Source of the DNA: CAIOZA01 sp964464375
GTDB taxonomy: Bacteria > Bacteroidota > Ignavibacteria > Kapaibacteriales > UBA2268
Direction: 5' to 3'
DNA: 64,000 nt
Assembly: GCA_964464375.1 (NCBI GenBank)
Contig: CAYXFU010000010.1
Span: 1-64,000 of the forward strand
How positions within the stretch are numbered: position 1 is the stretch's first letter; each line of letters opens with the position of its first letter. Of the stretch, positions 7,775-19,900 are shown in pieces. The position numbers were made by a program, and so were the translations under genes. The notes beneath the pieces are model-generated. The model was given only the letters and a program-made list of their open reading frames with translations. It made no database searches and was not told the DNA's origin.

Positions 7775-10700
7775 GAGAATGATGGTAGATCATCGTTTAT
7801 CAGATATAATGTAAATAAAGATATAAAAAATATTCCAGATGAAGTTCCATTACAATTTAATAAACGATCAGACAATTCAATTACCTCAAAAGATTTTACA
7901 AACGTAAATCCTGATGGTATTGGTGAATTTTCAATTGTAAACAAGGATGGAAATACATATGTTTATGGACTTCCAGTGTATACTAGAAATGAAACAAATG
8001 TAAATTTTGGTATTACACAAGCCAATTCAAATAATACATCAGACAATAAAATCATTTACAATGCAAAAACATTAAAAAGTGATAATAGTTACGGGAATGG
8101 AGATGAACCAACAGAAGTTGTCATAGGTAATCAAAAAAGAGAACCTTATGCAACAACTTTTTTATTAACACTTATTACATCACCTGATTATGTTGATGTA
8201 AAAGGAGACGGTCCTACTGAAGATGATCTTGGTTCATACACAAAATTTAATTATAGGAGAGTTAGTGGAGCAGATAACAAAAAAAGTACAGATAAATGGT
8301 ATAAATGGAGAAATCCATATCGGGGGTTAAATTACTCAAGAGGTTCACTTTCAGACATAAGGGATGATATAGGTTCTGTATCATACGGTGAGAAAGAAAT
8401 TTATTATTTAGAATCTATCGAAACAAAAACTCATATTGCATATTTTATAACAAATAAAACCTATCTTGAATTAAAAAGAGTTGCAAATAAAACCAAAAAT
8501 TTGTGGGAACAAGGCTATCATTGGGATACCGAATTACAATCAATGTATGTTGCGGAAAATTTAGGTCATTCAGGATCAATTATTCAGAGGAAAGACAATT
8601 ATGAAGCATTTGAAGTCGAATCTGTAGCATCCGGAGATAATACAGCCAGTACAGCATATAACGGAAGTAATCAAAAAGCTAATACAATGCAATTTTTGGA
8701 GCAGATAGTTCTTTATTCTAAATGCTCTTATCAACCAAAATTATTGGAAAAGAAAATACAGACTGTTCATTTTCAATATGATGAAAATTATCCTATATGG
8801 CCAAATCAGCCAAATTCATTTAAAACACAAAACGGAACAGATAAAGGCGGTAAACTAACTTTAAAAAAAGTATGGTTTGAGTATGAAAATATTAAAGATA
8901 ATAAAATAAGTCCATATATCTTTAACTATGAATATAAAAATGAATATGGATATCCTTTAGTATATAGGGCTCTAGATAATTATGGAAGTGGAAAAAATCA
9001 AACACCTTCATATAATCCAGTGGATGTAGATATTTGGGGAAATTATCAGAAGGATAATCCTGCTAACAGTACAAATTATAAAACAGATTCGAGGCATTAT
9101 AACTATCTTCCATGGGTAAATCAAAAAAATCCAGTTGATTTCGATCCTGCCGCATGGAATTTGAAAGAAATAACTCTCCCTTCAGGAGGACAAATACATA
9201 TCCAATATGAACAAAATGATTATTGTTATGTTCAAAACCGTCCTGCATGTTCATTGTTTAATATTTATGAATATTCCGAAACTGAAAAATCGATTGTGTT
9301 ACAACCAATAATAGACGATATATCAATAAATTATTCTGAATATGCATCATACCTTAGCAATTATTTTAAGGATCATAAATTATATTTTAAATTTCTCTAT
9401 GCACTTGTTGGTGAGCATGATAAGGCAAAGTTGCAGAACCAGGCAGCTGAATTTATTGACGGCTATGTTGATGTCATTACTCAAGATGGTCAAAGTAACC
9501 CTATCGATGGTGTTGTACCCTGGCCATCAATTAATGCTCCATCTGGGATTAAAATCAAATTGAAAGATATAGATGGCAAAATGCCAATGAAACAGCTTTG
9601 TATTGATTATATGTATGCTCATCGATCTGGTATGTTTAATTCAGGAGATATTATTAATACAGATCCACTTACAGGTGATGGTTTTAATATTTCATATGAG
9701 AATGAAGGAACTGCGACTAGGCACCTAGGAGAGAAAAAATGTATGGATGAAGACCAATATTGTAGGTATATTGACGAAAGTCATTCATATGTCAGATTGC
9801 CTTTACCTGAATATATCGCAAAAAAAGGGGGAGGTATAAGAGTCAAAAGGATTTTACTTTTTGACAAGTTTGATAAAAATATTGAAAATGCAGAACCATC
9901 ATTATATGGAAGTGAATATATTTACGAGAATTCAATTAATGATCCCCAAAATAACGCTAAATTAATTAAATATTCTAGCGGTGTTGCAACAAATGAACCG
10001 CAAGGTGCAAGAGAAGAAAATCCTTTGGTTGATTACCTCGACTTTAGATCTCCGCTACCGGGTTTTGCTTGGGGTACAGATGGATTGATATCATGTGAAT
10101 GGCAAAGTGAATTAAGAGAAAAATACGAAGGTCCTTATGGAGAAACGATATTACCGGCACCTGCCGTAGGATATTCAAAAGTAATTAGCAGAAGTATTAA
10201 TTCTGGGAGAAAATATATTGACCATCCGGAAATGAATGATTATGGTTATAGTGTTAAAGAATATTTTACTGTCAAAGATTTTCCATTTGATGGTGAAAAT
10301 CAAAAAGATGGATCAGGAAAACTTATAAAATCAGTCTCCTCTTCAGATATTCAGTCTGCATTTAATCCGGCTAATCCATTTCCAAACCCTTTCTATTCAT
10401 CAAGTACAAGGGAATATAGTAGTAATCAGGGATATCAGTTCATTCTCAATGACATGCACGGGAAAATCAAATCTGAAGCGATTTACGGTGGTAATTATTT
10501 TTCAATAAATGATAACAATCCGAATGATCCTTTACGATCAGTATCAGTCATACCTGATATAGAAAAAATGAAAATTGAAAATTCAAATCCATGTACATCA
10601 AAAAAGGAGTATGAATATTTTGGAATTGGCGAAAAAGTCCCCGTTTTAGATAAAATTGATGAAAATATAAATCCGGCTACTCTTGAATTAAAAAATCTTG

Positions 10701-13700
10701 GTGAAGAAGTTGAAATAGCCATAGATAATAGAAAAATAATTGATGAAACATCCAGAACATCAGGTGAAGTTGATATTACTATTCCTATACTCGCTTGGCC
10801 AGTACCCTTTGGATCACTAAGTTATGCTCAGGAAAAAACAATAATAGGTTCAAGTGTATGTTCAAAAATTATCAGTTTTCCTTCTTTTTTGAAAAAAATC
10901 ACAACCTCTACTGACAACATTACAAATACTGTAGAAAACATTGCATTTGATCCGTTAACAGGAGATCCTGTTTTAACAAAAACTTACGATGGATTTAACA
11001 ACCTTACTTTAAATAATGAACCGGTTCACAATGGTGAATATTATAATTTCAAAATTATGGCACCTCAACATTACCCTCAATTGGGTCAGATATCTTCTAA
11101 TGAAAATATCAGACTAAGTTCATTTAATGGAGAATATGACAATAGTGCTAAAAACTTCAAAATGAGTGATTATACCTTCACTCGATGGGTACAAGATTAT
11201 AATTTTGAAAGTACTTCATTCGATATTTCTGATAATCAATATAAATACTATATTTTTGTTGATTATAAAGCAGATAAATATAATAATAATAATTGTGATA
11301 TTCTTAAATATTTATCTAAAGGAGATCTTTTAAAGGTAACGAAAAGTCATAATCCAAACTACGACGAATATAAGAGTGAGTTTTATCTAATCGGAAATAT
11401 TCAATGCGATGTAATTTCTCTAATTCCATATTATAATGTGCCAGATCTGCCACTACAAAGTATTCCTGCTAATCCCGATTTTATATTTAATATAAAAGAT
11501 ATGGTTAATATTGAAATAATAAAAAGTGGTAAAACCAATCAATTGAATATACAAATTGGAGATATTACAACTTATGGAGGTTTCCCAGGTATTCAAGAAA
11601 GCAAATATAAGTCTCCAACTCCATATGATGATTATGATAATATACCGGAAATTAAAGAAAGAAAGAAATTCGTTGACCAACTGAATAGTATTGTTTATTC
11701 TTTTGTGCAACAATGTGCTTCAAATACATCAGAAACATATAGTATATTAAATCCACCAACTGGTACTACAAATTATTATCCTGATCTAAGTCTTATTGCA
11801 AATGTTGATGGAGATTGTAGAGCTAGTCAATCGACTCAAGTAAAGGATGTTATTATAAAACTAGAGGAACTTGAAGCCGGTCAAATCACAACAAATAATA
11901 GTAAAAAGGAGTTACTTGATAAACCACTGACAGATTGCAGGTATGTTAAAATCAATATATCAACTCAAAGGTTAAATTATAACGCTGAGGAACCGTTGCC
12001 AATTGCAGATGACACAAAAAATGATCTGGTGAATGATTTGAATAATTGGCTTGATAAGACATGGGCTACGAATTTGATAGGATATTTTTCGACAGAAGAT
12101 ATCAATAATATTTGTGTATCTACTACTCCGTGTTATAGTACATATTTGTACCCAAATAATAAATTCAGTATAAATATAAATGATATAACAGGCTTAAATG
12201 ATATTCTTAATAAATCATACACGATTAATGGCATAGCATTAAAAGGTTCTGATATTTTTGAACCGGTAGGCAATTTAAAAGATAATTTTCATTTAATATA
12301 TTATGATATTCATAGTACATCTGATCCAAAGGCTTATGTCGGTAGTTCTGCGATTAAATTTATTACAAATCCCAATATTAACTTTGTGGATTATATAACA
12401 AAATTCTGGATAGGAACATTCAGAAAGGCTAAGGATAATGCTAATAATACATGTTTATATAAATGGTCTAATTTCACACCATATTATTATTTCAACGAAG
12501 CTGAAACAACATTTGTTGCATTTTATGAAGGTATGAACGGAATTGCTAATAAAAGTTCTTCCTCCGATTTATTTGATCTTATTAAAAGTGCAAATGATGA
12601 CCCATACTCAAATTCCTTCACAAATAAATTTGGAAATTTTTCCATAAAAAGGAATTCATCAGATAAATGTTATTATCTTTACTATAGTGCAGTAGGTAAT
12701 TCCACTTCAGATCCATTTTGGGTTCCACAAAATGGAACAAATCCACCTCTGAGAGAAGTCAAAATTTTTAAGATAAGAGGAGAGGATAAAATCCAAGAAT
12801 GTTCAATGGATTTTTATGTTAATTGTAATTCAAATTATGATGAATATTTTATTCTTAATGAAAATGGTCAAATTTGTATTAATCCATCTTTATCTGCATT
12901 ATGTAATCTGCAATTAGATACTCGAACTTGGAATAATGAATTATCATGCATACATTTCTGTCCTGATATCAAGCCAATTTATAATTTTACAAATGTAATT
13001 AATTCAAAAGTTACAAATTTACATGATTATTGGCCCATTGAAGATAATGAATATTCAAAATTATCAAATTCAAATACAGGATTGTCAGGTGAGAATACAC
13101 AATATACAAAGAATTCATATCTACTTGCTAATGTAGGAAAATGGCGTCCACAAAATTCATATATTTATCAGTCTTCAATTTCTCCTGGAGCAAATACAGG
13201 AGCTATGAGCATTCCCCCAGTTAATCCAACCAATTATAATGCAGGAACTTTTACAATGAATATGTTTAACTGGAGTTTTTTGGATGCAAATATTACAGAT
13301 TATTCGCCAGCTCTTGGTGATTACAAGAATCAAAAGATATGGAATAAAACTAGTGAAGCAATAAAATATTCTCCTTACGGTAATTTGGTTGAAAGTAAAG
13401 ACCAAATTGGTGTTACAAATACAATCAAATATGAAGTGACAGATAATAATCACCCAAGTTTTGTTATCAAAAATGCCAGTAGTATGAATGCTGGATTTGA
13501 GGATTTTGAAGATGGTAAATTCAATACATCTCACGACCTAGTTTATTCTTTAGGTGCTCATTCAGGTAGATATAGCTTGTTATTAGATAATGACCAATTT
13601 AAACAAATTCTTGGTTTTGAATCTAAAATCAAACCTTCTTTAGATATGAGACATAATTCAAGTAATGACAACCATGGTATATTATGTCAGGTGTGGGCGA

Positions 13701-14827
13701 AAATAAATTATTCTTCAACAGAATATAATGATCCAAATATAATAAATCCTAATTTGGTTACCCATATAGAAATTTTTAATAATAATACAACTAGAACATT
13801 AGTTAAAAGTTCTGATCTACAGATGACTCCTATTGTTAAAACTGGTGAATGGACTTTGTGCGAAGTTATATTACAGGTAGATTTAATCGAAATTACTGAA
13901 CCAATAGATAACTATACAATTGAAGTTTCAGTTAAAACGAACAGACCAACTGGAGGGGTTTATATTGATGATTACAGGTTGTTACCGCTAAATGCTGAAA
14001 TGAGTTGCTATGTTTATGACACAAAAGATGACTCAAAGTTGCTTGCAGTATTAGATAACGAACATTTAGCAACCTATTTCCAATACAATGCAGAGGGAAA
14101 ATTAATAAGAAACAAAAAAGAAACAGTCCGTGGTATTAAAACGGTTGCTGAAGTAAATTATAATTCGCCATCTATATCAAGAGATATTGTTTCCGGAGGT
14201 ATGATTGCAGGTAATGGTAATGTACCACCATTAGTGATGCCTGGAAATAGTAGCTTAAATGATTGGAATAAACAGTTGAAAGTACCTAATACATATCGTT
14301 ACTCAAAATATAGTAAAGAGTTACATGATTTACAAAATCAAAATATCAAGAAACAGGACTCAATATCTCAAATTGAATTAGATATTTTAAAAATAAATAT
14401 CAATCAAAATGAACAAAAAGTAAGAATATTCGGTGTAGATAAAGATAATTTGATAGAGACTTTGGATACTGTTGGGAATGCGATTAAAGGTATTGATCCA
14501 CAAAAATTAATTATTATTCCAAAAACATCACTTGATTCACTTAATCAAGATTTGAATATTCCAAATATCGAAAACAAAATTAAAAAAGGTAAATTAAGTA
14601 TAAATGATCAAATTGATAATATAAAGGAAAATGTAATTAGTTCTGATTCACTAATCAGTAAAACCAAATTCAATAGTAGATTTAATATCGATAGTTTAAG
14701 TAAGGGTAAAATAAATTTAGATTCTTTAAAAAGCAACATTAATCAGGAAAACCTAAAAAAATCATCTGTGAAAGGTCAGAAATACTTACCTAAAGATATA
14801 GAAATAAAAAAGAAGAATGGAAAATAA
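7775..14827 (+). CDS. C-terminal ~2,350 codons of the giant Rhs-partner surface protein
   Basis: This is the continuation of the frame interrupted at 7772. If translated separately, the first usable start is the GTG at 7976. The sequence is typical of large secreted Bacteroidota proteins that accompany Rhs genes: tyrosine- and asparagine-rich beta strands, repeated 'YEYxNxYGYP' and 'ITLPSGGQIHIQYEQNDY' type segments, and YSPYGNLVESKDQIGVTNTIKYE near the end, which is an Rhs/YD-like motif. A jelly-roll-like stretch lies around 13500-13980. The last ~180 residues are Lys/Asn/Ser-rich and helical, with no T9SS sorting signal. Nine bases separate it from the next gene. It probably works with the Rhs protein at 16990 as one surface assembly; that is inference from repeated co-occurrence in such loci. 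Confidence 0.75.
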   Translation, partial: ENDGRSSFIRYNVNKDIKNIPDEVPLQFNKRSDNSITSKDFTNVNPDGIGEFSIVNKDGNTYVYGLPVYTRNETNVNFGITQANSNNTSDNKIIYNAKTLKSDNSYGNGDEPTEVVIGNQKREPYATTFLLTLITSPDYVDVKGDGPTEDDLGSYTKFNYRRVSGADNKKSTDKWYKWRNPYRGLNYSRGSLSDIRDDIGSVSYGEKEIYYLESIETKTHIAYFITNKTYLELKRVANKTKNLWEQGYHWDTELQSMYVAENLGHSGSIIQRKDNYEAFEVESVASGDNTASTAYNGSNQKANTMQFLEQIVLYSKCSYQPKLLEKKIQTVHFQYDENYPIWPNQPNSFKTQNGTDKGGKLTLKKVWFEYENIKDNKISPYIFNYEYKNEYGYPLVYRALDNYGSGKNQTPSYNPVDVDIWGNYQKDNPANSTNYKTDSRHYNYLPWVNQKNPVDFDPAAWNLKEITLPSGGQIHIQYEQNDYCYVQNRPACSLFNIYEYSETEKSIVLQPIIDDISINYSEYASYLSNYFKDHKLYFKFLYALVGEHDKAKLQNQAAEFIDGYVDVITQDGQSNPIDGVVPWPSINAPSGIKIKLKDIDGKMPMKQLCIDYMYAHRSGMFNSGDIINTDPLTGDGFNISYENEGTATRHLGEKKCMDEDQYCRYIDESHSYVRLPLPEYIAKKGGGIRVKRILLFDKFDKNIENAEPSLYGSEYIYENSINDPQNNAKLIKYSSGVATNEPQGAREENPLVDYLDFRSPLPGFAWGTDGLISCEWQSELREKYEGPYGETILPAPAVGYSKVISRSINSGRKYIDHPEMNDYGYSVKEYFTVKDFPFDGENQKDGSGKLIKSVSSSDIQSAFNPANPFPNPFYSSSTREYSSNQGYQFILNDMHGKIKSEAIYGGNYFSINDNNPNDPLRSVSVIPDIEKMKIENSNPCTSKKEYEYFGIGEKVPVLDKIDENINPATLELKNLGEEVEIAIDNRKIIDETSRTSGEVDITIPILAWPVPFGSLSYAQEKTIIGSSVCSKIISFPSFLKKITTSTDNITNTVENIAFDPLTGDPVLTKTYDGFNNLTLNNEPVHNGEYYNFKIMAPQHYPQLGQISSNENIRLSSFNGEYDNSAKNFKMSDYTFTRWVQDYNFESTSFDISDNQYKYYIFVDYKADKYNNNNCDILKYLSKGDLLKVTKSHNPNYDEYKSEFYLIGNIQCDVISLIPYYNVPDLPLQSIPANPDFIFNIKDMVNIEIIKSGKTNQLNIQIGDITTYGGFPGIQESKYKSPTPYDDYDNIPEIKERKKFVDQLNSIVYSFVQQCASNTSETYSILNPPTGTTNYYPDLSLIANVDGDCRASQSTQVKDVIIKLEELEAGQITTNNSKKELLDKPLTDCRYVKINISTQRLNYNAEEPLPIADDTKNDLVNDLNNWLDKTWATNLIGYFSTEDINNICVSTTPCYSTYLYPNNKFSININDITGLNDILNKSYTINGIALKGSDIFEPVGNLKDNFHLIYYDIHSTSDPKAYVGSSAIKFITNPNINFVDYITKFWIGTFRKAKDNANNTCLYKWSNFTPYYYFNEAETTFVAFYEGMNGIANKSSSSDLFDLIKSANDDPYSNSFTNKFGNFSIKRNSSDKCYYLYYSAVGNSTSDPFWVPQNGTNPPLREVKIFKIRGEDKIQECSMDFYVNCNSNYDEYFILNENGQICINPSLSALCNLQLDTRTWNNELSCIHFCPDIKPIYNFTNVINSKVTNLHDYWPIEDNEYSKLSNSNTGLSGENTQYTKNSYLLANVGKWRPQNSYIYQSSISPGANTGAMSIPPVNPTNYNAGTFTMNMFNWSFLDANITDYSPALGDYKNQKIWNKTSEAIKYSPYGNLVESKDQIGVTNTIKYEVTDNNHPSFVIKNASSMNAGFEDFEDGKFNTSHDLVYSLGAHSGRYSLLLDNDQFKQILGFESKIKPSLDMRHNSSNDNHGILCQVWAKINYSSTEYNDPNIINPNLVTHIEIFNNNTTRTLVKSSDLQMTPIVKTGEWTLCEVILQVDLIEITEPIDNYTIEVSVKTNRPTGGVYIDDYRLLPLNAEMSCYVYDTKDDSKLLAVLDNEHLATYFQYNAEGKLIRNKKETVRGIKTVAEVNYNSPSISRDIVSGGMIAGNGNVPPLVMPGNSSLNDWNKQLKVPNTYRYSKYSKELHDLQNQNIKKQDSISQIELDILKININQNEQKVRIFGVDKDNLIETLDTVGNAIKGIDPQKLIIIPKTSLDSLNQDLNIPNIENKIKKGKLSINDQIDNIKENVISSDSLISKTKFNSRFNIDSLSKGKINLDSLKSNINQENLKKSSVKGQKYLPKDIEIKKKNGK

Positions 14828-14836
14828 GGTGATGTA

Positions 14837-16957
14837 ATGAGAAAAAATATTTTATATTTATTTATTGTTCTAATCAGCTCTCTGAATATTTATGCTGTTG
14901 ATTGGCATATAGATCAATCCTATTTCATAGAAAATAAGGGGCAGTGGGATTCAACAATTAAATTTATTTCGAAATCCAATGTGGGAGAAATCCAGATTAC
15001 TAATTCAGGAATTAAATATAAACTTGATTCAATTACAACTATTAATTCTGTTTTTCTTAATTCAAATTGGGTATCGACTAACTTTTCGAGCTTTACCCAA
15101 GATATTCCCGGTAATGCTAATTATAATTTTTATTTAGGCTCTGATTCAAATAAGTGGGTTACTGATGTATCAACGTTTGATCAAATAACATTAAAGAGTT
15201 TATACTCTGGAATAGACTTAAAACTACTATTTATTGATAGCACAAAATTCAGATATGATTTTATAGTTTCTCCAGGAAGCAACCCGAATTCGATCAGGAT
15301 GAAGTTCAATGGAGCAGATTCAATAAAAGTTGATAGCTCATCCACAGGATTTACTGTTTATAATAGTGCAAATAATCTAATTAATTCAGGATTAAAAGCA
15401 TTTCAGATAATTGCCGATACAATTAGGTATATATCCTGCTCATTTCTTAAAAACTCAGATACCTCAATTACCTTTGTACTTGGAACTTATGATACTACGA
15501 AGTTACTTATAATTGATCCTATTATTTTTTCATCATATATTGGTTTTGATCGAAGTCATGATAGATTACATGCTATAAGAGTAAATGACGATAACATAGT
15601 CTATATGTCCGGTATAACTACAATAAATAATAATTTGGATGTATTCCTTGTCAAATATGACCCGGTTAGTTGTAAAGTAAATTATACTATTTTGGGGAGT
15701 ACTCAAGGTAACGATGGTTTAGATCAGTTTGCACTATCAGAAAATGGAAAAGTGGCATTAGCAATCGATAGAGAGGCTAATGTTTATTTAACAGGTTATA
15801 TTGGTGGAGATGATTTCCCACTTACATCTACTACATTTCATACAATTAATCATTCTGCAACAAATTCAATTTTTTTCGCGAAATTTGATAGGAATAATCA
15901 CTTGAAATATTCAGGTTACTATGGCATTATTAATGAAGGAAAAATATCTAGTTCGGGAATAGCGATCGATAAATCCGGTAATGTATATGTTTCAGGACAT
16001 TTTCTTCATTATCCATCTAATCCCAACACTTGGAGTTTTATTTTGAAGCTAAATGCCAGTTGCACAGAACTGATCTTTGATGAAATTATTTCTGGTCAAA
16101 ATAATGGTGGTAATGTTATTATTACAGATATTGCTTTAAAATCAAATAATAATATATATATATATGGATGTGTAGAATATTCAAATATAATTATAAATAA
16201 TACATCATATACTAATTCAAATTCAAATCCTTATCATTATGATGCATTTCTATTTGAACTTGCTCATGATGGATCAACAGTTATCAATTATAAGTTTTTA
16301 GGTGATAAGCATCACGAAAATATTAGTCAGGATTATAGCAATTTTAGAATGATTCTTGATGCTAATGATAATGTTTATCTAACAGGATCAACTTGGTCAC
16401 TTGAAACGGGAATGACTTCTCTAAACTTCTGGGATGGTGGAGCTGTAATAGGGAGAGGAAAAGAAGGATTTTTAATTAAAATAAACTCCAGTGATTTTTC
16501 ATTTGCATTTAAGAAGACTTTTGGTGGTATTTATGATGACTGGGGTTATAGTATAGCTCTTGATAAAAACAACAACATTTATATAATTGGTGAAACTACA
16601 TCTGAATATGGAAGCACTACAGCAGCATTTCCCTTCACAAATTACTATTTCTATAATTATTATCAGCACTACGAAAATGTACATACTGGTGCAACTTTTC
16701 TAATAATTTTTGATAATAATGGTCAGAATATTTTGTTCTCTTCTTTTTTAAACATTTCCAATTTCGGTTACACCACATATCTAGCAGCTTTAGATGTATG
16801 TGTAGATAAAAATGGTAAAGTATATATTGTTGGTACTACAGAAGCTAATAATTTTCTAACTATTAACCCAATAAAAGCAAAACATTTATCTAGTGAAGGT
16901 TGGGATGGTTTCTTAATGATTCTAACACCATTTCCAGATCCGATTATCGTAAAATAA
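14837..16957 (+). CDS. Secreted SBBP-type beta-propeller protein
   Basis: The 706-residue protein has a signal peptide (RKNILYLFIVLISSLNIYA) and the N-terminal domain FIENKGQWDSTIKFISKSNVG, which is typical of Bacteroidota surface proteins with SBBP repeats. From about residue 240, repeated units of the form 'xVYLTGYIGGDDFPLT', 'NVYVSGHFLHYPS', 'NVYLTGSTWS' and 'NIYIIGETTSEYGST' predict a multi-bladed propeller. Members often end in a T9SS or gliding-motility sorting domain; this one stops at ...FLMILTPFPDPIIVK with none visible. It sits between the two giant Rhs-type genes (9 bp after the first, 32 bp before the second), so it is probably a third component of the same locus. Confidence 0.8.
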   Translation: MRKNILYLFIVLISSLNIYAVDWHIDQSYFIENKGQWDSTIKFISKSNVGEIQITNSGIKYKLDSITTINSVFLNSNWVSTNFSSFTQDIPGNANYNFYLGSDSNKWVTDVSTFDQITLKSLYSGIDLKLLFIDSTKFRYDFIVSPGSNPNSIRMKFNGADSIKVDSSSTGFTVYNSANNLINSGLKAFQIIADTIRYISCSFLKNSDTSITFVLGTYDTTKLLIIDPIIFSSYIGFDRSHDRLHAIRVNDDNIVYMSGITTINNNLDVFLVKYDPVSCKVNYTILGSTQGNDGLDQFALSENGKVALAIDREANVYLTGYIGGDDFPLTSTTFHTINHSATNSIFFAKFDRNNHLKYSGYYGIINEGKISSSGIAIDKSGNVYVSGHFLHYPSNPNTWSFILKLNASCTELIFDEIISGQNNGGNVIITDIALKSNNNIYIYGCVEYSNIIINNTSYTNSNSNPYHYDAFLFELAHDGSTVINYKFLGDKHHENISQDYSNFRMILDANDNVYLTGSTWSLETGMTSLNFWDGGAVIGRGKEGFLIKINSSDFSFAFKKTFGGIYDDWGYSIALDKNNNIYIIGETTSEYGSTTAAFPFTNYYFYNYYQHYENVHTGATFLIIFDNNGQNILFSSFLNISNFGYTTYLAALDVCVDKNGKVYIVGTTEANNFLTINPIKAKHLSSEGWDGFLMILTPFPDPIIVK

Positions 16958-16989
16958 AAATATGCTGTATAATTAATTTATATAAATCT

Positions 16990-19900
16990 ATGAAAACAAT
17001 TAAAATACTAGTAACGGCGATTATTATAATTTTAAGCAATTCGATTTGTTTAAAGTCACAGCCACCAACAGATAAAAAGTACAATGATCCTGTTCAATTA
17101 TACGATTACAGAAATATCACTAATAATGTAACTTTTTCCAAAAGTAATATAGACAATCAGGCATATATTGGAACATATCTCACATTAGCACCAGAACCAA
17201 TTGGTAATACTTGCCTAGATACGAAGTACACGGGAAAGCTATTTGTTGTCTTAAAAATAGATGATTTTACATATCATCATGGTGATATTAAATCACAACT
17301 TCCTATCACAGCTAATATTAATTTCGGTGCTTATAAAAATGGTAATCCATTGGGTCGTAACTATACTACAACTTTATCGTTGAATGATTATACAGGTGCT
17401 GATACTAGAATTAATATTCAGGATTTAAAATATATTGATGATCCAAATTTGTTTTATATGAATGATGGAATAACACTTATTGATGAATTTCGTATTACTA
17501 ATATTACTTTAAATCCTAACAACGGAAGATCTATTCTTGACAGTATAAAGGTACAGTTTTTCTATACTATGGAAAAAAAAGTTAAACTCATCGATAGTTA
17601 TTTACCGATACACGAATTTAGTATTCAATGTTCGGAAGATCCGAATACTTTGGAAGTGACTTGCCCAAAATATAAAGAAATTGATTTATCTCAATTTATG
17701 GAACCGGCAGAAATTTTTAAATGGGTAGACCCATCGAACTGTATAGATAAAATAGAAAATGTTCAATTACAAATATTAAGATTACATAATCAAAATCCAG
17801 ATTATTATGACGATATTTATAAATGTAGTACTATAGTTGATTGGTCGAAAGCTTTAACAATAGAAGCCAAAAATTTGGGTATTTTAAAAGACTATTTTAT
17901 TACTGAAGGTAGTGGGTTTTATATTTGGCGGAACCGGTATGTAGGATCATATTTTAATGGTGGGATCTCTGATGATAGAAATTGGGGAAAATGGAATGAT
18001 TATATTTTAATACATCATATTGGACCTGAATGTCCAACTGGCAATTCTACAATTAGTTGGCCAACTTCTTGTAAATTTGAAGATGGTGATTTATTTGATA
18101 CAGAGGGTCAGAACGAAATTTGTGCATATTTCATTAAAATTGATGATGATATAAATTGGAAGCATTCTCGAATTTATACTGAAAATAGTGAAACAGGAAT
18201 CAATTTCCAAGACGAAATGGTCTATGCAGATAACTTATTGAATGTTAGACAGAATCAACAGATCGTTACTATAGGTAATAAATCGACAAACTTTTTAGAA
18301 GATCCCAGAATTTCTATAATTCAACAAAATATTTTGGACTATAATGGACGAGGTGCAATTAAAACATTACCTGCTCCAGTACAGGATAATCCAAACGGTG
18401 AATCTTATGCTCATACTGGTATTAAATACAGGTCTAACATTATAACAAAAGATGATGTATCCTATCAAGCAAAAAATTTTGATAGAGATCTGACTTCGGT
18501 TGGTAATTATTCTGTTGATCCAGGATGTATATTGAACAACTACTATGATGGAGATGGTAATTACGGTACTATTATTTCAGAAACTGCCGAAATTCCATCT
18601 GCCGAAGGTTATCCTTTTACAAGAAATATTTACATGAATGATGCTACTGATAGAGTCAAAGAAACAGGTTTACCGGGTGAAACATTGCGCGCTAAACCTG
18701 AAATTGCTAACCCAACAACTCCTCCTAATACAGTCAGAGTAAGTTACACGAAAGCGACAGATGAAGAGTTGCTCCCAATTTTTGGTGCAGAAGTACCTGA
18801 TGCTAATACTGTACTTAAACAAATCACAATTGATCAGAATCAGGTTAAATCTATAGCCTATTATGATATGTCCGGAAAAATAATTGCGACATGTCTCCAG
18901 GATAATGCTATTGCTAATCCTAATCTTTCTAATCTTAATAATGATGAAGAGTACTTACAGAAAACTTTCAATTACCAAATTACTGGAATGAATAAAATCG
19001 GTAACAGTTATTTTGCTTATAAATCTATTGGTATTGATGAGAGCATTCTTGAGGTAAAAATTCATTATGAAATGCCACAAGAAACAGTAACTTTATCCTC
19101 AAATGATGATGGATTTTGTGGTTTACCATTGGAAGATAAAACTCTTGATTTTAAAGTCAATTTATTTATTTTGAATTTGGATAGAACTCCATGGAATTTA
19201 GCGAATATATACAATTCAGACGTAGATGGAACTACAAAAGATATACTTCATTATCCTACCCTTCCAGGAAACAATAATTTTTCAAGAGTTTTGACTTATA
19301 ATGCTGATATTGATATTCAATCTTTTAAAAGCCATGTTTATGATTTTTATACAGGGCAAATTAATAATATTTTTAAACCTATTTATAAAAAGTTAGATGA
19401 TTTACGGGCATTGGAAAGTACCGGCCAATTTACTCAAGGATCATTACAAAAGTTTTATGCTTATTTAACAGATGGAACAAGTAATGGTTACAAAATGGAT
19501 GATAATACCAAAAAGGAGTGGGTTGAATCCCAAGAACGACAGAATTTTGAATTAGAACTAGGTGATCCTTCGTGTTTAAATAAATTTACAATTCCCAAAA
19601 TTATATGTGATCAGTGTGAAAAAACTGATTGCATTCTTACATCTTATGATAAGTTTGAACAATATTTATTTAATAATTTAACTGACGAACAAAAGATATT
19701 ACTGGGTATAACTAATGTAAATGATACCAAAAAAAGCTTTTATAGAAATGGTGATAAACTATATAAACTAGTTCCTTCAGATCCTAATTTTTCATCAAAT
19801 CCATTTAATGTTTTGATTCAAAAAATGAGCACTGAAACTATCGGTATATATCCAGTTGAAGACTATAAAATGACTAATTTATGTAACTGCTGGACTAATG

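Noticed and set aside
13175..13534. 119-codon minus-strand frame inside the giant Rhs-partner gene
   Set aside because: Shadow of the plus-strand gene; composition and motifs do not resemble a protein.
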